From assembly GCF_039541915.1 (NCBI RefSeq), contig NZ_BAABHD010000084.1, positions 434,001-498,000 of the forward strand: a DNA stretch of 64,000 nt. Direction: 5' to 3'. Each line of letters opens with the position of its first letter. The stretch's first letter is position 1. The position numbers were made by a program, and so were the translations under genes. This document shows, one piece after another, positions 51,592-60,708 of this stretch. The stretch is from Nibrella saemangeumensis. GTDB lineage: Bacteria; Bacteroidota; Bacteroidia; Cytophagales; Spirosomataceae. The notes beneath the pieces were generated by a model. That model did not search any database. It saw only the letters and a program-made list of their open reading frames with translations, and was not told the origin of the DNA.

Positions 51592-54462
51592 ATGCCACTG
51601 AATCGTTTTTCGTATGCGCTTCTGCTGGGTTGTGTCTTGCTGACTGCTCCGCTCCGGGCGCAGCAGATTGATACCACGTACAACCAGAAAATAAAAGAAT
51701 ACACCACTGACCCCCGGTTCCTTCCCACCTCGGTTTTGAACCTGCCCGATGATCCCAGGGTACCGTCACCCCGAAAGCATTTTGGCCAGATCATTGGTAC
51801 ACCCGGAATCCTGCACCGCACAACGGAGATTTACGGGTATTATCAGAAGCTGGCGCAAGCGTCACCCAACCTGACCATGCAGCACGTGAGTACCACCGAA
51901 GAAGGCCGGCCCATTCAGCTGGTGGCCATTGGCAGTGAGGATGCCATCAAACGGCTGGACCATTACAAAAAGCAACTGGCGCTGCTGGCCGATCCGCGCC
52001 AAGTGGGTAATCAGGATGTATCAAAAATTATCGGTGACAGCAAGCTGGTGTATTACCTGAACGGGGGTATGCACTCGCCGGAAATGGGCTCGCCCGAGAT
52101 GTTGATGGAACTGGCGTACCGGCTCATTACCAGCCAGGCGGAAGAGATTAAAACCATCCGCGACAACATCATTGTGCTCATCAATCCCATCTCCGAACCC
52201 GACGGTTGGGATAAGCAGGTCGACTGGTATTACCGCTTTACCAAAAATCGGAAGGAGTACGACGATGGCTTCCCCAAGTCTCCGCCGTATTGGGGTAAAT
52301 ACACCGTACACGACAACAACCGCGACGGCCTGCAGGTATCGCAGGCCATCACCAAAGCCATTTACAGGATCTACTACGACTGGCACCCCACCGTGATGCT
52401 CGACCTGCACGAGTCGGTACCGCTGCTGTATATCTCTACCGGTACCGGACCCTACAACGAGACCATCGACCCGATCACCATCGGCGAGTGGCAGATCATG
52501 GCCAACCACGACATTACGACCATGGCGGCCCAAGGTATACCAGGTGTTTTTACCTGGGCGTTCTACGACGGCTGGTATCCGGGTTACGGTATCTGGGTGG
52601 CCAACAACCATAACTCCGTCGGCCGCTTTTACGAAACCTTCGGCAATGCGGGCGCCAACACCTACCTGCGCGATCTGGCCGAGCAGAAATACGCCGGTGA
52701 CCCCGCCACCACCAAGGAATGGTACCGCCCGGCCCCGCCCACCGAAAAAGTCTACTGGTCGTACCGCAACAACATCAACTACATGCAGGCGGGCGTGCTG
52801 GCGTCGCTGTCGTACGCGGCCAATAACCGGCGGTTGCTGCTTAATAACTTTTACCAGAAAGGCGTAAACAACCTCCGGAAAGGTACCAACGAGACACCCC
52901 GCGCCTTTGTGATTCCCCAAAAGCAGCGCGATCCGGCCATGGCTGCTTACCTGGTCAACCAGCTCCGGACGCAGGCTATCGAGGTCCACAGAGCCGAGTC
53001 GGGCCCGAACCAGGGTGACTATGTCGTGCTGCTGAACCAGCCCTACCGCAACCTGGCCGTGTCATTGCTGACCAAACAGAATTATCCCAAAGAAGCCAAA
53101 TTTCCGCCTTACGATGACATCGCCTGGACGCTGGGTTACCTGAACGGTGTAGAGGTCAAAGCCGAAGACAGCGTGAAGTACGCACCGGCCGACCTGCGGC
53201 TGGTCAGCGATGAGGTCAGGTATGCCGGAAAGATCGACGGTGAGGGCACCAGCTTTATGCTCAACTACAAGGCCCAGAACACCGTGTTACCCGCCATGTA
53301 CTGGCTGAAGACCCAGGCCAAACAGGGGAAAGCTGTTGTGCTGGATACCAAATCGGTACTGGATAAAGATACACTGGCCGCCGGAGCGGTTTTGTTCAGA
53401 GGCTTAACCGCCGATCAGGCACGGCGAATGTCAACTCAGTTCGGGCTTGACCTGAAAGCGATCAAAACGGAACCGGAAGGGCTGGGTGCGCCCTTGCGGC
53501 AGCATGAGGTCAGTTTACCCCGCGTAGCCATCTACCACACCTGGTACTACACCCAGGACGAAGGCTGGGCACGGTATACCTTCGAGCAGCGCGGCATTCC
53601 GTACACCTCCATCCACAAAGACCACCTGAAAGCGGGCGACCTGCGCAAGAAATTCGATGTCATTCTGATTCCCCGGCTGGTAGGTTCGGCCGCCAATTTC
53701 ATCCACGAGATCGACCGGAAGCATGGGCCGCTGCCATTCACCAAAACCACCGAGTTTCCGGCCCACGGCTTTCCCGATGCTACGGCCGATATGACGGGTG
53801 GACCCGGCTTTGAAGGGTTACAGCAACTAAAGCAGTTTGTCGAGGCCGGTGGGGTGCTAGTCACGCTGGACAATTCGTCGGCCATTATTACCGAGACGGG
53901 TATTGTCCGCGATCTGGAGCCGTACAATGCCATGGCTGCGGGCTTGTTTCATCCCGGCTCGGTGGTGCAGGTAAAAGCCCGCAGACCCGAGCATCCGGTG
54001 CTGTACGGCTTCCCCGAAACCTTCCCGATTTTCCGGGGGAACGGGCCGCTGCTACAAACGCGCAAATACAACCGCGACCTGATGCTGCTCCAGTATGGCA
54101 CCAAACCGCTGAAAGACGAGGAAGAATACAAAGGACTGATTATGGGGATGCCCGACCGTAAACCCGTAAAACCCGCTGACCCGAAAACTACGCCCAAAGA
54201 GCCTTCCTACGTGCTGTCCGGTATGGTGCGCAACGAGCAGGCCATCATCGGCCACGGCGGCATCTTCAACGTGCCGGTAGGGGCCGGGCGCGTCATCGCC
54301 TTCACCTTCGATCCGTTGCACCGCTACCTGAACCACCACGATGCCCCACTGCTCTGGAACGTCCTCATCAACTGGAACCACCTGGACACGCCCGCCAACC
54401 CGGCAGCGGTGACGGAGTTGGGGAGTGGTAGCGATAAGGCAAAATCGGGTGGGGGGCATTAA
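51592..54462 (+). CDS. exported M14 family metallopeptidase, large form
   Basis: A 956-residue protein. ATG 51592 begins a signal peptide (MPLNRFSYALLLGCVLLTAP). The M14-like zinc site is YLNGGMHSPEMGSPEML (H-x-x-E) with DLHESVPLLYISTGTG as third ligand region. After the peptidase core, residues 550-960 form a large C-terminal part with a glutaminase-like segment (RVAIYHTWYYTQDEGWARYT, then FDVILIPRLVGSAANFIHEI). This long type is common in Bacteroidota and distinct from the 574-residue paralogue at 44111. A hairpin follows the stop. Confidence 0.86.
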   Translation: MPLNRFSYALLLGCVLLTAPLRAQQIDTTYNQKIKEYTTDPRFLPTSVLNLPDDPRVPSPRKHFGQIIGTPGILHRTTEIYGYYQKLAQASPNLTMQHVSTTEEGRPIQLVAIGSEDAIKRLDHYKKQLALLADPRQVGNQDVSKIIGDSKLVYYLNGGMHSPEMGSPEMLMELAYRLITSQAEEIKTIRDNIIVLINPISEPDGWDKQVDWYYRFTKNRKEYDDGFPKSPPYWGKYTVHDNNRDGLQVSQAITKAIYRIYYDWHPTVMLDLHESVPLLYISTGTGPYNETIDPITIGEWQIMANHDITTMAAQGIPGVFTWAFYDGWYPGYGIWVANNHNSVGRFYETFGNAGANTYLRDLAEQKYAGDPATTKEWYRPAPPTEKVYWSYRNNINYMQAGVLASLSYAANNRRLLLNNFYQKGVNNLRKGTNETPRAFVIPQKQRDPAMAAYLVNQLRTQAIEVHRAESGPNQGDYVVLLNQPYRNLAVSLLTKQNYPKEAKFPPYDDIAWTLGYLNGVEVKAEDSVKYAPADLRLVSDEVRYAGKIDGEGTSFMLNYKAQNTVLPAMYWLKTQAKQGKAVVLDTKSVLDKDTLAAGAVLFRGLTADQARRMSTQFGLDLKAIKTEPEGLGAPLRQHEVSLPRVAIYHTWYYTQDEGWARYTFEQRGIPYTSIHKDHLKAGDLRKKFDVILIPRLVGSAANFIHEIDRKHGPLPFTKTTEFPAHGFPDATADMTGGPGFEGLQQLKQFVEAGGVLVTLDNSSAIITETGIVRDLEPYNAMAAGLFHPGSVVQVKARRPEHPVLYGFPETFPIFRGNGPLLQTRKYNRDLMLLQYGTKPLKDEEEYKGLIMGMPDRKPVKPADPKTTPKEPSYVLSGMVRNEQAIIGHGGIFNVPVGAGRVIAFTFDPLHRYLNHHDAPLLWNVLINWNHLDTPANPAAVTELGSGSDKAKSGGGH

Positions 54463-54486
54463 ATAACGAAGCCTTGGAAGAGTCGG

Positions 54487-54520
54487 TCCGGGTAAACCGA
54501 AACTAAACTGTTTACCCGGA
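54487..54520 (+). terminator. probable terminator of the M14 gene
   Basis: TCCGGGTAAAC / GTTTACCCGGA, a perfect 11-bp stem with a 12-nt loop, without a strong U-run. Confidence 0.5.
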
Positions 54521-54670
54521 TTGGCTCTACCGTTCACTAAATTCAATGCTATAATTCTCCATCATTCCGTTTCTTTCTTTTATTTTCTGGTCAATTTCGG
54601 GCTTGTCCGCCCAGCGACTCAGCGTTATATCATCGTGAATGGTTATCACTCCTCCTAAACCCTTCCCTGT

Positions 54671-57600
54671 ATGGATTCGCTGAAAATCCGCATCCCCGGC
54701 AGAGTCATCAACAACAGTCCGGACGATGAAGCATACGCAACGTTGCCGGACAGCCGGCTTCAGATAGAAAAAACGTATGAGATCAGCGCGACTACCCGTG
54801 GGGAGGCTGCGTCTGCGGCCCCGGAGGTTCTCGATGAACAGAAGGTAGTTCAGTTTGAGTTTACCGACGGCACCGTCTGGCTTGGCGACTACACCACCAT
54901 CGAAGACATATTTCCCGGTACGTCGGCACAGGTCAGAAGCGTGGAGGCCGGCGAAAAGGACATCATCGACATACCCGTCGAACTGGCAACCGGGGATCAG
55001 AGCCGGGGTGATCTGCTGCAAAAAGTGGTGCTGAAAGTGGTGAAAATCTTCACCAAAAAAGCCGTGCTGCCGCCCCTGATCCGCACCCTGGCCGAAAACT
55101 TCGAGAAGCGAATGCTGGACAACCGGTCGGGCGTGTACCGGCTGACGGAGGAAACCGTGGATGGGAAGAAGGTCCTAACGCTCGTAAAGCCGGAGTTTGA
55201 GCCCGATGCCCATTACCTGCTGTTTATCCACGGTACGGCCTCGTCTACGCTGGGCGCGTTCAGCAAATTACAAGGGTCAAAAGCCTGGGAGTTGATGCAC
55301 CGGACGTTTGGCCGACGGATACTGGCCTTTGAGCACGAAACTCTCACTAAAAGCGCAGCCGAAAACGTGCTGGATCTGGTACAGCAGTTGCCGGAAAAAG
55401 CCGCGCTGACCATTATCAGCCATTCGCGGGGTGGGCTGGTAGGCGATATTCTGAACCGATATTGCGCCGGCGACGGGGCACCGGATGGGTTTTCGGCCAA
55501 GGAGAAAAATTTTCTGCGCCGGCAGGACCGGACCGGCGACCTCGATTGTCTGGAAAAGATAGACGAAGCCATCCGGTCGAAAACCCTCACCATCGACAAA
55601 TTTATCCGCGTGGCTTCCAGCGCAAGCGGCACTACGCTGGCCTCTAAACGGCTGGATATTTACTTCAATGTCATCGCCAACCTGATTGGGATGGCTACCG
55701 GGCAGGCGGCCAATCCGGTGTTTGTGGCCCTAAAGGAACTGATCGTGGCCCTGATCGAAAGCAAGGGCGATGCCTCGTCGCTGCCGGGGCTGGAGGTGCA
55801 GAACCCGAAGTCGCCGTTCAATCAGATGCTGAACAATGCGGCCCCCGAAACCACCATCGACACGCCCCTGCTGGTCATTGCCGGTGATTCCCGGCTGAGT
55901 CTGCGGTGGCAGGCCATCAAAGTAGCCCTGGCCAATGTGTTTTTCCTGGCCGACAACGACCTGGTAGTCAACACCCGCTCCATGTACAACGGAGCCAAAC
56001 GCGCCGACGGCCGGGTGCAGTATTTCTTCGACCAGGGCGGCACCGTCGATCATTTCAACTATTTCGGCAACGCCCATACCCAGACCGCCCTGTTTCACGC
56101 CTTGCAAACCCCGGCCGGGCTGCCCGCGCCGAGCTTTACGAGACTGGACAGCCGGGACTTTACCAAACAGGAAATCCGCAACATCCAACTGTCGCTGCCG
56201 GGCGGCAAAGTGTTTGAAGATAAAGTGTCGGGCAGCAAACCCATTGTGGTGCTACTGCCGGGTATCATGGGCAGCACGCTGACGGTCCGCAACGACTTGG
56301 TATGGATCAATTACTGGGGTTTTGTGGGCGGGAGCCTGACCAGTCTGGCGTATTCGCCGGCCAACAACCCCAACGTGCGGGCCGACGGCCTGGTGGGTAG
56401 TTCGTACCGGAAGCTTACCGAGTACCTGAAACGGGACTACGACGTGGTCACCTTCCCGTTCGACTGGCGTACCGATATGGCCGCCAATGCCTCAGCCCTG
56501 AACCAGAAACTGCTTGACCTGATGAAGTTCCGGCAGCCGGTTAAGCTGGTCGGCCACTCCATGGGTGGGGTACTCATCCGCGATTTTATCCTCAACTTCG
56601 ACAGCACCTGGCAGGTGCTAAAAGCCACCCGCGATTTCAGGCTGCTGTTCCTCGGCTCTCCGCTGGGCGGGTCGTTCCGTATTCCGTACGTGCTGTTCGG
56701 GCTGGATTCGCTCATCAACACGCTGGATATGGTGGATTTGACTAACTCGCAGAGAGACCTGCTGGAGGTGTTCTCGAAGTTCCCCGGCATACTCAGCCTG
56801 CTGCCGCTGACCACCGATGGTGACTATGATTTTGCCAGTCCGGATACATGGGAAATCATGCGGAACGCTTTCGGTGATGCCAGGTGGCCGATTCCCCCCA
56901 AAAACCTGCTGGATGAGTTCAGAACGTACCGGGATACCATTCTCGACAGGATCAGCCGGAACCAGCTCGATCTCGGCGAGGCTATGTACATTGCCGGACA
57001 GGCTCGGCACGGTCAGCAGACCGTGAGCGGCTACCGCATTGAAAACCGGACTACCCTGCTTGGCCCCCGCCGGGAACTGGTTTTTCTGGCCACGCAGGAG
57101 GGCGACGAGAGCGTAACCTGGGACAGCGGCATACCGGCTTCGCTAAACGCGCAGAACGTGTATTACTCCGACGTGCCGCATGGCGAACTGGCCAATGATA
57201 GTAAACTGTTCGGGGCCATTGCCGATCTGCTGAGCTGGGGAGCTACCAGGCAGTTGAAACGGACCCGACCTACGGTGCGTAGCATCGATAAAGAGTTCAG
57301 GGCCAAAACCCGGATGGACTTCAACCTGACACCCGAGGGCGTCGAGAAAACCCTTTTGGGGCTGTCGTCGGAGAGTCCGTTTACGCCTGGTAGTGTTCCT
57401 ATTACGGTGTCGGTCAGTAACGGCCACCTGAAATACGCAGCCTACCCGATCATGGCCGGCCACTTTGAGGACGACGGCATTCAGTTTGCCGAAGCGGCCA
57501 TCGACGGGTATCTGAACGGAGAGCTAAGCCGCCGGCACCAGTTAGGGCTCTATCCGGGCCAGTTTCTGACCAGCGAGACGGTTGTTTTTGACGGAAAGAC

Positions 57601-60070
57601 AGGCTTGAACGGAGCCTTAATTCTCGGCCTGGGCCGGCAAGGGCAACTCACCGAATTCCGGCTGGCCGCCAGCGTGGAGCAGGGGGTGGCCAACTACCTG
57701 GCCGATCTGAATAACAGGCTGATGCGGCAGCCCGACCATGCTGCACTGACGAAACCGTTTGGTATTTCGGCCCTGCTAATTGGCTCCGGCTATGGCGGTC
57801 TGCGCATCGAGAACGCCGTCCGGGCCATTATTCAGGGTACGCAGGATGCAAACGAAAAAGTCCGCCGTATCTATAAAGTACCGAGACTGATCGAAACCAT
57901 CGAGTTTATTGAACTGTACAAAGACCGGGCGCTGGCCTGCGTGAAAGCCATCAACGCCATTGCCCGAGACGAAAACCGCTCACTGGCTATCTTCAGAAGC
58001 AGCACGCCCATTAAGAAGCTCACCGGCTGGCGCGAACGCCTGCCGCTCGATGATACCACCGAGTGGTGGACGCGCATCTCGGTCCGTCACCAGACGGAGG
58101 AAAAAACACCGGCCGGCAACCCGCAGCCTGTTTTGCGGTTTTCGGTATCTACCGATGCGGCCCGGTACGAAGAGCGGCCGCTGCTGACCATTGATGCAAC
58201 GCTGACCAGTATGCTGGACGATTTGTCGCGGCAGAACGCCTGGTCGCCGGAACTGGCCAGGGCGATATTTGAATTGATGGTGCCTAACGACTTCAAGCCG
58301 CAGGTAAAACGGCAGAGTAATATCAACTGGATACTGGATAAGTACACTGCCGCCTTTCCCTGGGAGTTGCTGCAGGATCGGGTAGCCGGAGCCCGTCCGT
58401 TATGCGTCAGCGCCGGTATGATCCGGCAGTTGGAGACGGGCAATTTTCGGATCAACGTCACGCCGGTGGTGGAGACTACCGCCATTGTTATTGCTGATCC
58501 GGACCTGAAAAATCCCTTTATGCAGTTGCCGGCGGCTCTGGAAGAAGGGACCAAAGTGGCCGACTCGCTGGCGGTGCAGGGGTTTGCGGTCGATAAGGTT
58601 TCGGGCGGTTCGGCGGCTCAGATTCTGCAGACTTTATTCAGCAAAGATTTTAAGGTGGTGCATTTGGCAGGCCATGGGGTGTTCAATGCCGATCCCAGGC
58701 AACCAACGGGTATGCTGATCGGCCCGGATGCTTACCTGACCCCGGCGCATATCGATCAGATGAGCAACGTACCTGAGCTGGTATTTGTCAATTGCTGTTA
58801 CCTGGGCAAGGCCGACGGAGTGGCCGAAGACCTCCGGCGTGACCGTTTCCGGCTGGCGGCTAATATTGGGACCCAACTTATCGAAATCGGAGTAAAAGCC
58901 GTAGTAGTAGCCGGCTGGGCCGTCGAAGATAGTGCCGCGCACACCTTTGCCGAGCGCTTTTACCAGTGCCTGTTTGAAGGTAGTCAGTTTGGCGATGCCG
59001 TGAAAAAAGCCCGCAAGTCGGTCTACGAAATACACGGGACTATCACTAATACCTGGGGGGCATACCAGTGCTACGGTGATCCGTTCTACCGGCTGTATGA
59101 CAGTATCCGTAAGCCGAAGCTAACCTACGATTTTGTGATTGCGGAAGAAGCGGAAATTGAACTCAGCAACCTGCTAAATCAGACGGAGGTACGGGGCTAC
59201 GATCCGGGAGAAATCCTGCAGACGATGGACGCCATTGAGCAGGCCTGCCGGCGGGATGTCATCCAGAGCGTTCGGATTACCGAGCTTCAGGCGCTGTTGT
59301 ATAGTTCCCTGAATCAGTACGAACTGGCTATCGCTAAGTTTTGCGAACTCTGGAAATCCGAGAAAGCCGGTTTTTCTTTCTCTACTACCGAAAAATATTG
59401 CAACACTCAGGCCAAGTGGCAGGTGTACCAGGTAAAGCGGAACGGATTTGACGCGAAGCAGGCCAGGGCCGCCATACAGGAAGCCATTGCCGATCTGCAG
59501 CGGCTGCTTGCGTTTGGCGAAACAGCCGAAAGGTTAAATTTGATAGGGAGCAGCTATAAACGGCTGGCGTTTCTCAGTAACGACAAAGACAAACAGCAGG
59601 CATACGAACAGGCGGCTACGTATTACCAGAAGGCGTACAGGATACCCGGCAATAAAGCCAGGTATTACCCGCTCTCCAATTGGTTGTCAGTCGAAAATGC
59701 GCTGGTGCTGACTGGAACCCGCCATTGGGGCAAAAATGATATGTCGAGGAAAGGTCAGTTGGCTAAGCTGAACGAAGAGCTGGCGGTATTTACCGGAATG
59801 CAGGAAGTGGAGCGAGACTATTGGGACTGGATTGCGGAAGCTACCCTGAACCTGACCAGGCTGGTACTGGGTGATCCGGATGTTACCTACCTGGATGTCC
59901 TGGACCAATATAAATCAGCCTGGCAGGTAATTGGCAACGAGGGCCAGCGCCAGGCCGAGATCGAACACCTGGAAATACTGGCAGATGCGTTAGGGATGAG
60001 TCCCGGGAAGGCGAAAGAAAGCCTGGCTGCTGTCAGCCGCCTGAAGACCGAACTGGAAGTGCTGGTGTAG
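54671..60070 (+). CDS. dual alpha/beta-hydrolase, CHAT protease and helical tail fusion
   Basis: A 1799-residue cytoplasmic protein without signal peptide. Module 1 (about 175-490) is an alpha/beta hydrolase: oxyanion turn LLFIHGTASS and nucleophile S252 in IISHSRGGLVGD. Module 2 (about 520-850) is an LCAT/lipase-like hydrolase: VLLPGIMGSTL and S630 in LVGHSMGGVLIRD. Residues 870-1220 are unassigned. A CHAT domain follows (about 1215-1480): PWELL, His1335 in HLAGHGVFN, and Cys1376 in FVNCCYLG as catalytic dyad. Residues 1490-1799 are helical and TPR-like (AYEQAATYYQKAYRI). Lipase plus CHAT protease suggests a controlled membrane- or protein-degrading effector. It faces a TIR-Roco gene. The immune role is inferred. 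Confidence 0.85.
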   Translation: MDSLKIRIPGRVINNSPDDEAYATLPDSRLQIEKTYEISATTRGEAASAAPEVLDEQKVVQFEFTDGTVWLGDYTTIEDIFPGTSAQVRSVEAGEKDIIDIPVELATGDQSRGDLLQKVVLKVVKIFTKKAVLPPLIRTLAENFEKRMLDNRSGVYRLTEETVDGKKVLTLVKPEFEPDAHYLLFIHGTASSTLGAFSKLQGSKAWELMHRTFGRRILAFEHETLTKSAAENVLDLVQQLPEKAALTIISHSRGGLVGDILNRYCAGDGAPDGFSAKEKNFLRRQDRTGDLDCLEKIDEAIRSKTLTIDKFIRVASSASGTTLASKRLDIYFNVIANLIGMATGQAANPVFVALKELIVALIESKGDASSLPGLEVQNPKSPFNQMLNNAAPETTIDTPLLVIAGDSRLSLRWQAIKVALANVFFLADNDLVVNTRSMYNGAKRADGRVQYFFDQGGTVDHFNYFGNAHTQTALFHALQTPAGLPAPSFTRLDSRDFTKQEIRNIQLSLPGGKVFEDKVSGSKPIVVLLPGIMGSTLTVRNDLVWINYWGFVGGSLTSLAYSPANNPNVRADGLVGSSYRKLTEYLKRDYDVVTFPFDWRTDMAANASALNQKLLDLMKFRQPVKLVGHSMGGVLIRDFILNFDSTWQVLKATRDFRLLFLGSPLGGSFRIPYVLFGLDSLINTLDMVDLTNSQRDLLEVFSKFPGILSLLPLTTDGDYDFASPDTWEIMRNAFGDARWPIPPKNLLDEFRTYRDTILDRISRNQLDLGEAMYIAGQARHGQQTVSGYRIENRTTLLGPRRELVFLATQEGDESVTWDSGIPASLNAQNVYYSDVPHGELANDSKLFGAIADLLSWGATRQLKRTRPTVRSIDKEFRAKTRMDFNLTPEGVEKTLLGLSSESPFTPGSVPITVSVSNGHLKYAAYPIMAGHFEDDGIQFAEAAIDGYLNGELSRRHQLGLYPGQFLTSETVVFDGKTGLNGALILGLGRQGQLTEFRLAASVEQGVANYLADLNNRLMRQPDHAALTKPFGISALLIGSGYGGLRIENAVRAIIQGTQDANEKVRRIYKVPRLIETIEFIELYKDRALACVKAINAIARDENRSLAIFRSSTPIKKLTGWRERLPLDDTTEWWTRISVRHQTEEKTPAGNPQPVLRFSVSTDAARYEERPLLTIDATLTSMLDDLSRQNAWSPELARAIFELMVPNDFKPQVKRQSNINWILDKYTAAFPWELLQDRVAGARPLCVSAGMIRQLETGNFRINVTPVVETTAIVIADPDLKNPFMQLPAALEEGTKVADSLAVQGFAVDKVSGGSAAQILQTLFSKDFKVVHLAGHGVFNADPRQPTGMLIGPDAYLTPAHIDQMSNVPELVFVNCCYLGKADGVAEDLRRDRFRLAANIGTQLIEIGVKAVVVAGWAVEDSAAHTFAERFYQCLFEGSQFGDAVKKARKSVYEIHGTITNTWGAYQCYGDPFYRLYDSIRKPKLTYDFVIAEEAEIELSNLLNQTEVRGYDPGEILQTMDAIEQACRRDVIQSVRITELQALLYSSLNQYELAIAKFCELWKSEKAGFSFSTTEKYCNTQAKWQVYQVKRNGFDAKQARAAIQEAIADLQRLLAFGETAERLNLIGSSYKRLAFLSNDKDKQQAYEQAATYYQKAYRIPGNKARYYPLSNWLSVENALVLTGTRHWGKNDMSRKGQLAKLNEELAVFTGMQEVERDYWDWIAEATLNLTRLVLGDPDVTYLDVLDQYKSAWQVIGNEGQRQAEIEHLEILADALGMSPGKAKESLAAVSRLKTELEVLV

Positions 60071-60091
60071 ACTTCGGGGTGGGTCGGGGCC

Positions 60092-60625
60092 TTACTGGCG
60101 TTGGTTTAAGTCTGTAATTTTCAGGTTAGCGAGGACCAGCGCGGCTGCGGTCTTTATCTGCACCCAGTCTTTTTTCTTTTCCAACTCCGGCAGCAGCGAG
60201 TAGGGGACAAAAGCATCGCGGGTAATGCGGTTCAAGTCCCGGAAAGGCTGACCGGCTTTCCAGGTTGCATTGGCGAAACGGCACAGGAGATCTCGATCCA
60301 GAAGCAGCAGGGATTCGTCGACTATGGATTGTAAAATTTCCGATGGCCGTTTGCGCTTCAGTGTCGCCAGGTAATCAACTCCGCACTCTAAGGCGTAAAA
60401 TCCGGCCAGGTTCACGGCGATTTTTTCTTCCTGACCAACCTGGGCAACCATCTCCGGTATAACCTGTTCCGGCAAAATGGCTGGTTGGGTGTCGGTGAGG
60501 TTCTGGTTGTAAGCGGCTTCCAGTTTTTGAGAAATGTCAAGGGCGAACGCTCTACTGCGAAGCATGCTGCTCAGCTGACCAAACTCCGGATCGCTGGATG
60601 GTAGCTGATTTTCTTTAGGTTCCAT
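60092..60625 (-). CDS. hypothetical protein between the CHAT and TIR-Roco genes
   Basis: A 177-residue soluble, helical protein, not recognised. ATG 60625 (MEPKENQLPSSDPEFGQLSS) is preferred to TTG 60634 and has a -7 element directly upstream. Main helices are RSRAFALDISQKLEAAYNQ, FYALECGVDYLATLKRKRP and ILQSIVDESLLLLDRDLLC. No catalytic motif or signal peptide is seen. It is 83 bp downstream of the TIR-Roco gene on the same strand and its end is 22 bp from the end of the convergent hydrolase-CHAT gene. An adaptor or regulator of either neighbour is possible. Confidence 0.65.
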   Translation of the reverse strand: MEPKENQLPSSDPEFGQLSSMLRSRAFALDISQKLEAAYNQNLTDTQPAILPEQVIPEMVAQVGQEEKIAVNLAGFYALECGVDYLATLKRKRPSEILQSIVDESLLLLDRDLLCRFANATWKAGQPFRDLNRITRDAFVPYSLLPELEKKKDWVQIKTAAALVLANLKITDLNQRQ

Positions 60626-60631
60626 AATCGC

Positions 60632-60639
60632 CAAATCTA
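60632..60639 (-). promoter_or_regulatory. -7 element of the small helical gene
   Basis: On the minus strand this reads TAGATTTG, a perfect TAnnTTTG, 6 bp upstream of the ATG, giving an almost leaderless transcript. No TTG at 20 bp. Confidence 0.5.
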
Positions 60640-60708
60640 TGAAATACCTCTAACTTTCCCTTTCCGGGGTGTCGAATGTTATTTTGGAACAAGGCTATAA
60701 TGGCTGTT

